DNA of 64,000 nucleotides from Streptomyces glomeratus (GCF_021462825.1 NZ_JAKEEB010000028.1:1-64000), one strand, 5' to 3'. Positions 43,464-53,058 are shown, counted from the first letter of the stretch. The notes: generated by a model from the sequence alone, not told the origin. A program made the numbers and translations.

Positions 43464-44606
43464 CTAGGTTCGGGCCGGTCCCGTCTTCAGGCCGGCCCCG
43501 CACAGGGGCACCACCACGGGGGCGATTCCTCCGTTCGGGCGGAGCCGGGCCCGGGGGAGCGACTCCAGCAGTCCCTCCCGTGCCGCCGCCCAGCCGGTCG
43601 CCGCCGTCGTCTCGACGTACAGGCCCTGGGACGCCAGGTCCAGCTGGGCGTGGCGGATCCGGTCCTCCGTCACCGTCAGGAAGCGGCCGCCCGAGTCGCG
43701 TACCGCGCGCAGGATCTGGCGGGCCCGCGGAGGGCGCGGGATCGCGATGCCCTCGGCGAACGTGGATGCCATGGGGGTGACGCCCACCAGGTCCTCGGCC
43801 CCCTCCTCCCAGGCGTGCGCCAGCGGCGCGACCGCCGCCGCCTGCACCGCGTACAGCGCCGGCCGGCGGTCGATCAGGCCCGCCCCGAACAGCTCGGCGA
43901 CGGCCAGGGCCGCGCCCAGCAGCAGGGTGCCGTTGCCGACGGGCAGCACGAGCACGTCCGGGAGCCGGCCCCCGAGGTCCTCCCACAGCTCGTGCACGCA
44001 CGTCTTGGTGCCGTGCAGGAAGTACGGGTTGAAGGCGTGCGAGGCGTAGAACGTGCCGGGCTCGTCGGCCGCTTGCCGGGCCGCCTGCGCCGCCGCCTCG
44101 CGGTCACCGTCGACCACCTGAACGCGCGCCCCGTGCGCGTCGATCTGTTCCAGCTTCTGGGCGGAGGTTCCCTCCGGGACGTACACCGTGCACGGCAGGC
44201 CGGCCCGGGCGCAGTACGCGGCGATCGACGTGCCCGCGTTGCCGCTGCTGTCGGCGAGCACCTGGCGCGGTCCCAGCCGCAGTGCCAGTTCGGCGAGCAG
44301 TACCGCACCACGGTCCTTGAAGGACAGCGTCGGCATCACGAAGTCGAGCTTGGCGCAGATGCCGTCCCTCAGCTCCACGAGCGGCGTACGGCCCTCGCCG
44401 AGGCTGACGGTGGGGGCGCCCAGCGGCAGGGTCTCCGCATACCGCCACAGGGAATTCACCCGCCCTCCCAGGGACTTGAGCGGCGCGGGGGTCGGCGCGA
44501 AGTCCAGGTCCAGTGGCCCCCGGCAGACGGGGCAGCACCAGGCGAGCGACTCCGCGGTCACGCGGGTGCCGTCCGCCGGGCAGAAAGAGTCCGGCAACAG
44601 TGTCAT
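43464..44606 (-). CDS. Threonine synthase-like PLP enzyme
   Basis: The 380-residue protein has an N-terminal zinc-ribbon-like start (FCPADGTRV, then WCCPVCRGPLDL), the PLP lysine in PTLSFKDRGAV, the phosphate loop SSGNAGTSIAAY and a C-terminal PLCGAGLKTG. This is the tryptophan-synthase-beta/threonine-synthase fold. It may be a true threonine synthase or a related lyase; streptomycetes have a separate thrC with homoserine kinase, so the substrate is open. TACCCT (44618-44613) is 6 nt before the ATG, suggesting a leaderless mRNA. Confidence 0.87.
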   Translation of the reverse strand: MTLLPDSFCPADGTRVTAESLAWCCPVCRGPLDLDFAPTPAPLKSLGGRVNSLWRYAETLPLGAPTVSLGEGRTPLVELRDGICAKLDFVMPTLSFKDRGAVLLAELALRLGPRQVLADSSGNAGTSIAAYCARAGLPCTVYVPEGTSAQKLEQIDAHGARVQVVDGDREAAAQAARQAADEPGTFYASHAFNPYFLHGTKTCVHELWEDLGGRLPDVLVLPVGNGTLLLGAALAVAELFGAGLIDRRPALYAVQAAAVAPLAHAWEEGAEDLVGVTPMASTFAEGIAIPRPPRARQILRAVRDSGGRFLTVTEDRIRHAQLDLASQGLYVETTAATGWAAAREGLLESLPRARLRPNGGIAPVVVPLCGAGLKTGPART

Positions 44607-44765
44607 GCGGCCAGGGTAGTTGTCCGGTTCATAACGGTATGTCATAGTCGCGGTTCAGTACCCGTGTTGGGCCCGCGTCCGGCGCGCCCGCACCGCCGTA
44701 CGCCTCGCGCACCGCACCACCCACCGAGGCGCCCTCAGCATTCCACCGACGAGGAGGACCCTCGG

Positions 44766-46334
44766 ATGCCAGTGATGCGGCAGGCCCGGAGACGACTGGC
44801 CGGGATCGGCACGGCGGCCCTGCTTCTCGGGCTCTTCTCCGCCGCTCCCTCGCACGCGGCGCCCGTTCCCGAGGGCACGGTCGGGTACGCGGGCGCGGCG
44901 AACACCGTCCCGGGCAGCTACATCGTCGTCCTCAAGGACGGCGCGCGGGCCGACTCCGACGGCGGCCGTGCCCTTGCCCGGAAGTACGGCTGCATCATCG
45001 GGCACACCTATGTCAAGGCGCTCAACGGCTACGCGATCCACGCCACCGCGGCCGCCGCCAAGCGGCTCGCCGCCGACCCGGCGGTCGCCTCCGTCGTGCA
45101 GAGCCGCGTCTTCCACGTCGAGTCCACCCAGACGAATCCGCCCTCCTGGGGTCTGGACCGCGTCGACCAGAGGAACCTGCCGCTCGACGGCAAGTACGCC
45201 TATCCCGACTCGGCGGGCCAGGGCGTGACCGCGTACATCATCGACACCGGCGTCCGCATCACCCACAGCGACTTCGGCGGCCGCGCCTCCTACGGCTACG
45301 ACGCCGTCGACGACGACAACGTCGCCCAGGACGGCAACGGCCACGGCACCCATGTCGCGGGCACGGTGGCCGGCACCGCGTACGGCGTCGCCAAGAAGGC
45401 GAGGATCGTCGCGGTCCGCGTCCTCGACAACTCGGGTTACGGCACCACCGACACGGTCGTCGCGGGCATCGACTGGGTGGCCCAGCACCACAGCGGTCCG
45501 TCCGTGGCCAACATGTCCCTCGGCGGCCCCGGCGACCCCGCGCTCGACACCGCCGTCCGCAACACCATCGCCTCGGGCGTCACCTTCGCGGTCGCCGCGG
45601 GCAACAGCAACGACGACGTCTCCGGCTACTCACCGGCCCGGGTGAGCGAGGCGCTCACGGTCGGTGCCATCACGCAGGGCGACGCGCGTGCCAGTTACTC
45701 CAACTACGGACCGGGGCTGGACCTCTTCGCACCGGGCTCCTCGATCAAGTCCACATGGAACTCCGGCGACACGGCCACGTCCACGCTGTCCGGCACGTCG
45801 ATGGCGACGCCGCATGTGACGGGGGCGGCGGCCCTCTATCTGGCGGACCACCCGACGGCCACACCCGCGCAGGTCGCCTCCGAGCTGACGGGCGCCGCGG
45901 CCACCGGTGTCGTCTCCGGCCCGGGAACCGGCTCTCCCAACCGGCTGCTCCAGACCGTCGCGGGAACGGGAACGCCCCCCACCCCGGCCCCGCCCCGCTT
46001 CGTCAACACCACGGACTACCCGATCCGCGACTACTCCGTCGCCGAGTCGCCGATCACGGTCACCGGGGTGCCCGGCAGGGCCCCCTCGGCTCTGGGCGTC
46101 GAGGTGCACATCCAGCACACCTACATCGGTGACCTCCAGGTTCAGCTGATCGCGCCGGACGGCGCGGCCATCCTCCTCAAGCCCTATGGCGCAGGCGGCA
46201 GTACGCACGACATCGACACCACCTACACCGTGAACGCCTCGTCGCGGACGGCGAACGGCACATGGAGGCTGAGGGTCGGCGACTACGCGAAGTACGACAC
46301 GGGGAAGATCGACGCCTGGGCCCTGCAGTTCTGA
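44766..46334 (+). CDS. Secreted subtilisin-family serine protease
   Basis: The 522-residue preproenzyme has a signal peptide (LAGIGTAALLLGLFSAAPSHA), an I9 inhibitor propeptide (GSYIVVLKDGARADS, ALNGYAIHATAAAAKRLAAD), the S8 catalytic triad (Asp in YIIDTGVRITHSDF, His in GNGHGTHVAGTVAG, Ser in LSGTSMATPHVTGA) and a C-terminal P/proprotein-convertase beta domain (VHIQHTYIGDLQVQLIAPDG) that often stabilises the enzyme. It is active outside the cell. The ATG at 44766 lies 8 nt after GAGGAGG. Confidence 0.95.
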   Translation: MPVMRQARRRLAGIGTAALLLGLFSAAPSHAAPVPEGTVGYAGAANTVPGSYIVVLKDGARADSDGGRALARKYGCIIGHTYVKALNGYAIHATAAAAKRLAADPAVASVVQSRVFHVESTQTNPPSWGLDRVDQRNLPLDGKYAYPDSAGQGVTAYIIDTGVRITHSDFGGRASYGYDAVDDDNVAQDGNGHGTHVAGTVAGTAYGVAKKARIVAVRVLDNSGYGTTDTVVAGIDWVAQHHSGPSVANMSLGGPGDPALDTAVRNTIASGVTFAVAAGNSNDDVSGYSPARVSEALTVGAITQGDARASYSNYGPGLDLFAPGSSIKSTWNSGDTATSTLSGTSMATPHVTGAAALYLADHPTATPAQVASELTGAAATGVVSGPGTGSPNRLLQTVAGTGTPPTPAPPRFVNTTDYPIRDYSVAESPITVTGVPGRAPSALGVEVHIQHTYIGDLQVQLIAPDGAAILLKPYGAGGSTHDIDTTYTVNASSRTANGTWRLRVGDYAKYDTGKIDAWALQF

Positions 46335-46451
46335 CCTCCGGCCCGGCCCCTTTCCGGGCGCGCTCCCGCCCCGCCGGCCACTCCCGTTCCTCCCGCACCT
46401 ACCATGCGCGTCGTACATCTGTTCTGCGCGTGCGGACGAGGAGCGACACCC

Positions 46452-47630
46452 GTGGCCATACCCCCGCCTCCCGGGCCCCAGCAGCCCGGGGGCCCGTACC
46501 CGCAGGGTCCCTATCAGCAGCCCTACGGACCCGGGCTGCCGTACCGGCCCTGGGGACAGGGGTACTCCCCGTACAACCGTCCGGCGCCGATAAACGGACT
46601 CGCGATCACCGCGCTCGTCCTCGGGATCCTCTGCTTCCTGCCGGCCGTCGGGCTGGTGCTCGGACTGGTCGCGCTGGCGCAGATCAGGCGGCGCGGCGAA
46701 CGCGGCCGGGGGCTGGCGATCGGCGGCATCGTGATGTCCTCGATCGGGCTCGCCCTGTTCGTGACCGCGTTGGCCACCGGTGGCGCGCACGACTTCTGGG
46801 ACGGCGTCAGGGACGCGGCGCGCGGGGACGGCGTGACGTTCTCGGTGCGCAAGGGCGAGTGCTTCGACGCGCCGGGCGGCTCGCTCGAGGGCGAGGCGTA
46901 CGACGTCGACAAGGTGCCCTGCTCGGGAAGACACCAGGCCGAGGTCTTCGCGGACTTCACACTCCCGGGCGGCCGCTTCCCCGGCGACGACACGATCACC
47001 GAGACCGCCGACGACAGGTGCTACGCGCTCCGCAGCGCGTACGCCATGGACACCTGGGCGGTGCCCGCCGACGTCGACGTCTACTACTTCACCCCCACCC
47101 GGCAGAGCTGGGCCTACGGCGACCGCCGGGTCATCTGCATGTTCGGCAACACCGACGAGAAGGGCACCCTCACCGGCTCCCTGCGCCGCGACGCCACCAC
47201 CCTCACCGGCGACCAGCTCGCGTATCTGCGCGCGGACGCGGTCCTGTACGGGGCCCTGGACTCCGCTCCCGACGCCGCATACGTCGAGGACGACCTGCCG
47301 GGCCACCGGCGCTGGGCGGCACGGGTCGCCACGGCGCTTGCCGGCCAGACCCGGCAGCTGCGCGCCCACTCCTGGCCGGGGGCCGCCCGAAGGCCGGTCA
47401 CCGACCAGACCTCGGCCCTGGACCGGGCCCGCGAGGAGTGGGCCAGGGCGGCCGCGGCCGCCGACGCCGACACCTTCTACGTCCACTACGACCGGGCAAG
47501 CGCACTACTGGAGGGCCGGGCGGCGGTCACCGCGCGCAAGGCTCTGGGCCTTGCCGCGACTCCCCCCTCACGCGACGCGGACGACGCCGGAAGCGCCGCA
47601 GGGGCCTCGGACGACGCAAAGCAGGTGTGA
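46452..47630 (+). CDS. DUF4190 and septum-formation domain membrane protein
   Basis: The 392-residue protein opens with a Pro/Gly/Tyr-rich tail (PPPPGPQQPGGPYPQGPYQQ), has two transmembrane helices in a DUF4190 unit (LAITALVLGILCFLPAVGLV and IGGIVMSSIGLALFVTALAT), and an extracellular Cys-containing domain (SVRKGECFDAPGGS, VDKVPCSGRHQAEVF, DDRCYALRSAYA) of the septum-formation type. It may act in sporulation septation or wall stress. GTG at 46452 lies 8 nt after GAGGAG. Confidence 0.85.
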   Translation: MAIPPPPGPQQPGGPYPQGPYQQPYGPGLPYRPWGQGYSPYNRPAPINGLAITALVLGILCFLPAVGLVLGLVALAQIRRRGERGRGLAIGGIVMSSIGLALFVTALATGGAHDFWDGVRDAARGDGVTFSVRKGECFDAPGGSLEGEAYDVDKVPCSGRHQAEVFADFTLPGGRFPGDDTITETADDRCYALRSAYAMDTWAVPADVDVYYFTPTRQSWAYGDRRVICMFGNTDEKGTLTGSLRRDATTLTGDQLAYLRADAVLYGALDSAPDAAYVEDDLPGHRRWAARVATALAGQTRQLRAHSWPGAARRPVTDQTSALDRAREEWARAAAAADADTFYVHYDRASALLEGRAAVTARKALGLAATPPSRDADDAGSAAGASDDAKQV

Positions 47631-47672
47631 CGGCGGCGATACCGGGCAGGAAGTGCCTGCGCAAAGCCGTTG

Positions 47673-47709
47673 GGCCAGCCAAGTCATCACATCGAGTGAT
47701 TCCCTGGCC
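47673..47709. promoter_or_regulatory. Composite dyad upstream of GntR gene
   Basis: Outer GGCCAG/CTGGCC (47673-47678 and 47704-47709) and inner ATCAC-N5-GTGAT (47686-47700) inverted repeats share a centre. They lie about 70 bp before the GntR gene and could be its own operator. Confidence 0.35.
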
Positions 47710-47777
47710 ATTACTTGCGTGGCACAACCCACCGTTGCCAGGCTGTTGCTGTCTGTACAAGCTGATGGGAGCGGCCA

Positions 47778-48530
47778 GTGACTTTCGGTGAGCAGCCGGC
47801 GTATCTGCGTGTCGCGGGTGATCTCCGTAAGAAGATCGTCGACGGTCTGCTGCCACCGCACACACGGCTCCCCTCCCAGGCCCGCATCCGCGAGGAGTAC
47901 GGCGTCTCGGACACGGTCGCGCTGGAGGCGCGCAAGGTCCTGATGGCCGAGGGGCTCGTCGAGGGCCGTTCCGGGTCGGGCACGTATGTCCGGGAGCGGC
48001 CGGTGCCACGCCGGGTGGCCCGCTCGGGGTTCCGGCCGGAGAGCGGCGCCACCCCGTTCCGCCAGGAGCAGGCGGACACCTCGGTGCGCGGCACATGGGA
48101 GTCGCGCAGCGAGCAGAAAGAGGCGAGCGGCGCCATCGCCGAGCGGCTCGGCATCCAGCCGGGCGACCGGGTGATGCGCACGAAGTACGTCTTCCGCGAG
48201 GCGGGCGAGGCGATGATGCTGTCCACGTCGTGGGAGCCCCTCGCGCTGACCGGCCGCACTCCCGTGATGCTCCCCGAGGAGGGGCCGCTCGGCGGCATGG
48301 GTGTGGTCGAACGGATGGCGGCCATCGATGTGATCGTGGACAACGTCACGGAGGAGGTCGGCGCCCGCCCCGGTCTCGCGGAGGAGCTGCTGGCGCTGGG
48401 TGGCGTCCCCGGCCATGTCGTGCTGGTCGTCCAGCGGACCTTCTATGCCTCGGGCCGCCCGGTGGAGACGGCGGATGTGGTGGTGCCGGCGGATCGCTAC
48501 CGGGTGGCGTACCACCTGCCGGTGAGGTAA
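47778..48530 (+). CDS. GntR family regulator with UTRA domain
   Basis: The 250-residue protein has a winged helix at residues 8-75 (YLRVAGDLRKKIVDGLLPPH, PSQARIREEYGVSDTVALEA, EGRSGSGTYVRE) and a UTRA ligand domain (DRVMRTKYVFREAGEAMMLS, RTFYASGRPVETADVVVPAD). HutC-type GntR proteins respond to sugars, amino acids or other small molecules. GTG at 47778 follows GGGAG by 6 nt. A dyad lies upstream. Target genes are unknown, since no transport or catabolic operon adjoins it. Confidence 0.92.
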   Translation: MTFGEQPAYLRVAGDLRKKIVDGLLPPHTRLPSQARIREEYGVSDTVALEARKVLMAEGLVEGRSGSGTYVRERPVPRRVARSGFRPESGATPFRQEQADTSVRGTWESRSEQKEASGAIAERLGIQPGDRVMRTKYVFREAGEAMMLSTSWEPLALTGRTPVMLPEEGPLGGMGVVERMAAIDVIVDNVTEEVGARPGLAEELLALGGVPGHVVLVVQRTFYASGRPVETADVVVPADRYRVAYHLPVR

Positions 48531-48923
48531 GCGGGCGCGCGGCCCCCTCCGAAGCGCTCCCTCGCCGGGGCCGCGGCGCCCTGCTCCGTCCGCGCCTCAC
48601 ACCCCACGCTCCCGCTCAACGCGCCCCGGCCGTCCGCCCCCGACGCGGGCACTTGCCCCCAGGTCTTTTCAACGAGCCGTCGCACAGGGAGAGTTGAGCC
48701 GGTTGCCCGGTGGAGAAGGGCCGGCTTCCGGTGCGGTCGCAATCCGGTCGTTTCCTCCTGCCCTTCCGGTCGCGATGTGTGAGCGCTCAGGCTGCTCTGC
48801 GTGCGCGCGGGGCGCGTGGGACGGCGCACGCGACGGCGTGCGCCCCCTCTGACATGGCTGGTTGCGTACCTCTTTGTGAAAAGCCGTATTCGCTCCGTGA
48901 AGGTTAGGCGTAGGCTCGGGCAT
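48531..48923. other. Gene-free region with a LacI-like operator
   Basis: No gene is supported in these 393 bp. At 48780-48789 is the palindrome TGAGCGCTCA within TGTGAGCGCTCAGG, close to the LacI-family operator consensus. A GGCGCACGC/GCGTGCGCC hairpin lies at 48823-48844. TAGGCT at 48911-48916 is a -10-like hexamer for the next transcript. Confidence 0.4.
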
Positions 48924-48995
48924 ATGCGCACTGCGGTTTCCGTGGAGGGCGGGGCGCGGCGAGGGCCGGGGACGGGAAGTGGAGGGACGCAATGA
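48924..48995 (+). CDS. Possible 23-residue leader peptide
   Basis: An ATG 7 nt after TAGGCT opens a 24-codon frame (MRTAVSVEGGARRGPGTG...) whose TGA overlaps the ATG of the next gene as ATGA. This fits a leaderless start followed by coupled translation. The next gene has its own GGAGGGA Shine-Dalgarno, so the peptide may not be needed. Confidence 0.35.
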   Translation: MRTAVSVEGGARRGPGTGSGGTQ

Positions 48996-49195
48996 ACGAC
49001 AGCACGGTCTCGCTCCCCTGGCTCGTCATACGGCAGGACGACAACGGCAACCGCTATCGCGTGGGCAGGTACGCCACCCGCGCCGAGGCCCAGAAGATCG
49101 TGGACAGCCTCGACGACCGCGGCCACAGACAGCTCTACTGGGTCGAGCGCATCGGCCAGAGCGGCGGCAGGCGGGCGGAGCGGCCCGGAGTGTGA
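48992..49195 (+). CDS. Small SPOR-like conserved protein
   Basis: The 67-residue product (PWLVIRQDDNGNRYRVGRYA, then TRAEAQKIVDSLDDRGHRQLY split at the middle) resembles one SPOR repeat: a strand, the RYRVGRYATRAEAQ turn into a helix, and a last strand YWVERIG. SPOR units bind peptidoglycan, but no export signal is present here. GGAGGGACGCA precedes the ATG. Only 30 bp separate it from the Nudix gene on the same strand. Confidence 0.75.
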   Translation: MNDSTVSLPWLVIRQDDNGNRYRVGRYATRAEAQKIVDSLDDRGHRQLYWVERIGQSGGRRAERPGV

Positions 49196-49225
49196 ACCGC
49201 CGTGCGCTCCCGTAGGCTCCGGCGC

Positions 49226-49621
49226 ATGACACAACCGATCGTGGTCGTCGGCGCCGCCCTGCTGGGCCACGACCGCCTTCTGGCCGCGCGCCGCAGTGCG
49301 CCCCCGGAGCTCGCCGGACGCTGGGAACTGCCCGGCGGCAAGGTCGAACCGGGCGAGACCCCCGAGCGCGCCCTCGTGCGCGAGCTGAGGGAGGAACTGG
49401 GGGTCACGGCGGAGCCGGTCGCGCGTGTACCGGGGGAGTGGCAGCTGAAACCGGGATACGTCCTGCGGGTCTGGACCGCGCGCCTGCTCGCCGGCAGTCC
49501 CGAGCCCCTGGAGGACCACGACGCACTGCGCTGGCTGACCCCCGATGAGATCTGGGACGTGGACTGGCTCGACCAGGACGTGGCGGCGGTCAAGGCCGTG
49601 CTGGCCGTGTGGAATCGGTGA
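49226..49621 (+). CDS. Nudix hydrolase (MutT-like)
   Basis: The 131-residue protein has the full Nudix box, GGKVEPGETPERALVREL continuing into REELGV, preceded by the WELPGG strand. Length and the start QPIVVVGAALLGHDRLLAAR fit MutT/CTP pyrophosphohydrolase proteins that cleave damaged or excess nucleoside triphosphates. TAGGCT (49213-49218) lies 7 nt before the ATG with no Shine-Dalgarno, so the mRNA may be leaderless. Confidence 0.93.
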   Translation: MTQPIVVVGAALLGHDRLLAARRSAPPELAGRWELPGGKVEPGETPERALVRELREELGVTAEPVARVPGEWQLKPGYVLRVWTARLLAGSPEPLEDHDALRWLTPDEIWDVDWLDQDVAAVKAVLAVWNR

Positions 49622-49818
49622 GACGCGGGCCCGGACCCGGACCGTCCGGGGGCGGGGCGATGAGAAGCGGGATGACGGGGGCGCCTGATGCTCCAGAGGG
49701 CGGCGCCCGGCGGGCCGTCCACACCACTGTGCGCTCTCATGCGCGGTAAGCGCTCCGGATACCGGGTATGTGCTGATTAGGCCCACGAAACCGGACACGA
49801 TGAGCATCTGGCCGGGAA

Positions 49819-50226
49819 GTGATCGGCGTGCTCGACATCGAAGGCAACAGCGCCGAGTGGACGTTCCCCGCAGACCCCGGTGCGGCACGGGCCGCTCGGG
49901 CGGCTGTCCGAGGCCAGCTGCGCGTCTGGGCGCTCGACGAGATCGGCGACATCGCCGCGTTGCTGGTCAGCGAGCTGGTGACCAATGCGCTGCGGCACGC
50001 CACCGGCCCCATCGGGGTCCGCCTCGTCCCGTCCGACGGCACCGCCCCCTACCTGCTCGTCGAGGTCTCCGACACGCTCCCCGACCCGCCCCGCGCACGC
50101 GCCGCGGAACCCGACGCCGAGGATGGCCGCGGCCTCCAACTGGTCGCCCGTTCCTCGCGCCGCTGGGGCACCCGTCCCGCGGACACCGGCAAGACGGTCT
50201 GGTTCGAGCTGCCGGTTCACGGCTGA
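49819..50226 (+). CDS. HATPase_c protein (RsbW-like anti-sigma kinase)
   Basis: The 135-residue single-domain ATPase has the N box LVSELVTNALRHATG, the G1 box LVEVSDTLPDPP and the G2 region EDGRGLQLVARSS, ending KTVWFELPVHG. Proteins of this kind bind and inhibit sigma factors or phosphorylate STAS proteins. A second GTG at 49828 lies 8 nt after GGGAAG and may be the true start. It lies 195 bp upstream of a large PAS-GAF-PP2C-HATPase gene on the same strand and could share its partners. No sigma factor gene is adjacent. Confidence 0.88.
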   Translation: MIGVLDIEGNSAEWTFPADPGAARAARAAVRGQLRVWALDEIGDIAALLVSELVTNALRHATGPIGVRLVPSDGTAPYLLVEVSDTLPDPPRARAAEPDAEDGRGLQLVARSSRRWGTRPADTGKTVWFELPVHG

Positions 50227-50421
50227 CCTGCTGCGGTTGTGGGGTTCGACCGGGCGTCACCTGGTTAGAAGACTGGGAGTATGGCCCGGCCGGTCCAAAA
50301 AACATCGGGACCGTGCTGTGATCGTGAACACCGTGTTGTGCGGCACCGTAGTGCTGGATACTGCGGGCAGCCGCCCCCGGTGACCGGTGCCGGACGCGGT
50401 GAGCTGGAGGGGACGGTTCGC

Positions 50422-53058
50422 GTGAGCGAGATACCAGCGAAGGCCACGGAGTCCGAGGACCCGTCGGGCGGCGCGAGGAAGGGGGCCGCGGCGGATTCCG
50501 CCGTGGCCGATCCGCGCGACACGGCGAGCGGCCCGATGTGGCAGAGCAGTCCGCCCGGCTCCATCTACGACTACATCAAGGTCGCCTCGTTCTCCATCGG
50601 CCCCGACGGGTATGTCGACCAGTGGAGCCTGCGGGCCGAACAGCTCTTCGGGATCCCCCGCGAACGGGCCGTCGGCATGGACCCCATCGAGGCGTTCGTC
50701 GCGCCGGAACTGCGCGAGCGCGGCCAGCGCAAGATGGCCGAGATCCTCGACGGCCGGGAGTGGACCGGCGTCATCCCCTTCCGGGCGCCCGACGCGCAGA
50801 GAACCGAGGCGTTCGCCGAGGTCTACGTGATGCCCACCATGACGGAGGACGGCGACCGGGCCGCCGTGTGCATCGTCGTCGATGTCCGCACGCTCCGCAG
50901 CATCGAGACCGATCTCGCCGCCTCACAGGCGATTTTCGGTCAATCTCCCTTCGGTTTCCTGCTGATCGACGCGGACCTGCGGGTACGGCGTGCCAACAAG
51001 CGGTTCGCCTCGACGTTCGGCGGCACCCCCGACGAGCACCGCGGCCGCTCCGTCCACGACTACCTCCAGTCCCCGGAGGCCGAACGTGTCGCGGCGACCC
51101 TGCGACGCGTCCTGGAGACCGGCGAATCGATTACGGACATGCATGTCACGGGCTTCGTCCCGGGCTCCGACGAGCGCAGGCACTGGTCCGTCAACCTCTA
51201 CCGCGTGCACAGCGGCAGCGGACGCCCCATCGGTATCGCCTGGCTGGGAATCGACATCACCGCCCGCCGCGCCGCCGCCCGCGAGGCCGCCGCCGCCCGC
51301 CGCAACCTCGCCCTCCTGAACGATGCGGGCGCCCGCATAGGCAACTCCCTCGACCTGGAGACCACCGCCCGGGAACTCCTCGACGTGGTCGTGCCCGGCT
51401 TCTGCGACCTCGCCACCGTCGACCTCTACCAAGGGCTGCTGGCCGGCGACGAGACCCCGCCCGGCCTGGCCGACGGCAGCGCCGAACTACGCCGCGTCGC
51501 GTTCGCCAGCGCCGTCGCGGACGCGCCCTTCGCCGGCGGGCCCGAGCCCGTCGCCGTCGGCGCCGTCCACCACTACGCCTTCAACTCCCCCTGTGCGGAC
51601 GCCCTGCGCGCCGCCCGCCCCCGGATCATCCCCGCCGAGGACGGTGGCCTGATCCAGTCCACTCTCGCCGTTCCGATGGTCGCGCACGACACCGTGGTCG
51701 GACTCGCCAAGTTCTCCCGGACGAAGGGCAGCGAGCCGTTCGGCGAACGCGACCGCGCGCTCGCCGTCGAACTGGCCGCGCGCGCCGCGGTCTGCATCGA
51801 CAACGCCCGCCTGTACCGCCGCGAGCACGAACGCGCGCTGATACTGCAACGATCCCTGCTGCCACCGGGCGACCCGGAGGCCTCCGGCCTGGACATCGCC
51901 TGCCGCTATCTGCCGGGCAACGCGGCCACCGGGCGGCCGAGCGAGGTCGGCGGCGACTGGTTCGACGTCATCGAACTCCCCGGCCACCGCACGGCGCTGG
52001 TCGTCGGCGACGTCATGGGACGAGGCCTGCGTGCCGCCGTCGCCATGGGCGAACTGCGCACAGCCGTACGCACCTTGGCGCAGCTGGACCTCGAACCGGC
52101 CGAAGTCCTCTCCCAGCTCGACGAGATCGCCCGGGGCCTAGGCGCCCCCGGGGGCCCCTCCCAGGCTTTCGGCTCCGGGACAGGCGTCCAGCAGGCCACC
52201 CGCGCCGCCCGCCGGCCGCGCGAGGCCGACCTGTCCGAGGTCTACCTCGCGACCTGCGTCTACGCGGTCTACGACTCGGTCACCCGCCGCTGCACCTTCG
52301 CCAACGCGGGCCACCTCCCGCCGGTGCTCGTGGAGCCCGGCGAACCCGCGCTGATGCTGGACGTGCCGCCCGGGATGCCGCTCGGTGTGGGCGGCGAGCC
52401 GTTCGAGGAGGTGGAGGTCGAACTCCCGGAGGGCGCCCTGCTCGCGCTCTACACGGACGGCCTCGTCGAGTCCAGGGACCATCCGCTGGACGAGGGTCTC
52501 CAGGCGTTCGTCGGCGCGCTCACCGATCCCTCCCGGCCCCTGGAGGACGTCTGCGACCACGTCCTCAACACCCTGGACACCCATCACGGCGAGGACGACA
52601 TCGCGTTGCTGATGGCGCGTGTCCAGGGACTGCCGGCCGAGTCCGTCGGAGACTGGACGCTGCCGCGGGAGCCGCGCAGCGTGGGCCGGGCCCGGGAGTA
52701 CACGCGCGGGCAGCTGCTCTCCTGGGACCTGGAGCCACTGGTGGACACCACGGAGCTGCTGGTCAGCGAGTTGGTGACGAACGCCCTGCGGTACGGCGAG
52801 GGCGAGATCAGACTGCGGCTGCTGCTCGACCGGACGCTGGTGTGCGAGGTGTGGGACGCTGGCCTGGTCCAGCCGCGCCGCCGACGCGCCCGCGACACGG
52901 ACGAGGGAGGCCGTGGCCTCCAGCTGGTCGGCCTGCTCTCCGCGGCCTGGGGTTCGCGGCGCACACCGCGCGGCAAGACGGTCTGGTTCGAACTCCCGCT
53001 GCCCGACGGCGAGAACGGTATCGCGGACCCGGCCGAGGCGCTGCTGAGCCTGTTCTAG
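50422..53058 (+). CDS. PAS-PAS-GAF-PP2C-HATPase signalling protein
   Basis: The 878-residue protein has two PAS-like sensor domains (IKVASFSIGPDGYVDQWS; FGQSPFGFLLIDADLRVRRA), a GAF domain (about residues 300-470), a PP2C/SpoIIE domain with intact motifs (GGDWFDVIELP, LVVGDVMGRGLR, FANAGHLPPVLV, LALYTDGLVESR, GEDDIALLMAR) and a C-terminal HATPase_c domain (SELVTNALRYGEG, TDEGGRGLQLVG). It should integrate a signal and switch an anti-anti-sigma factor. GTG at 50422 lies 9 nt after GGAGGGG; an upstream frame to 50281 has no start signal. Its stop overlaps that of the converging next gene. Confidence 0.93.
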   Translation: MSEIPAKATESEDPSGGARKGAAADSAVADPRDTASGPMWQSSPPGSIYDYIKVASFSIGPDGYVDQWSLRAEQLFGIPRERAVGMDPIEAFVAPELRERGQRKMAEILDGREWTGVIPFRAPDAQRTEAFAEVYVMPTMTEDGDRAAVCIVVDVRTLRSIETDLAASQAIFGQSPFGFLLIDADLRVRRANKRFASTFGGTPDEHRGRSVHDYLQSPEAERVAATLRRVLETGESITDMHVTGFVPGSDERRHWSVNLYRVHSGSGRPIGIAWLGIDITARRAAAREAAAARRNLALLNDAGARIGNSLDLETTARELLDVVVPGFCDLATVDLYQGLLAGDETPPGLADGSAELRRVAFASAVADAPFAGGPEPVAVGAVHHYAFNSPCADALRAARPRIIPAEDGGLIQSTLAVPMVAHDTVVGLAKFSRTKGSEPFGERDRALAVELAARAAVCIDNARLYRREHERALILQRSLLPPGDPEASGLDIACRYLPGNAATGRPSEVGGDWFDVIELPGHRTALVVGDVMGRGLRAAVAMGELRTAVRTLAQLDLEPAEVLSQLDEIARGLGAPGGPSQAFGSGTGVQQATRAARRPREADLSEVYLATCVYAVYDSVTRRCTFANAGHLPPVLVEPGEPALMLDVPPGMPLGVGGEPFEEVEVELPEGALLALYTDGLVESRDHPLDEGLQAFVGALTDPSRPLEDVCDHVLNTLDTHHGEDDIALLMARVQGLPAESVGDWTLPREPRSVGRAREYTRGQLLSWDLEPLVDTTELLVSELVTNALRYGEGEIRLRLLLDRTLVCEVWDAGLVQPRRRRARDTDEGGRGLQLVGLLSAAWGSRRTPRGKTVWFELPLPDGENGIADPAEALLSLF

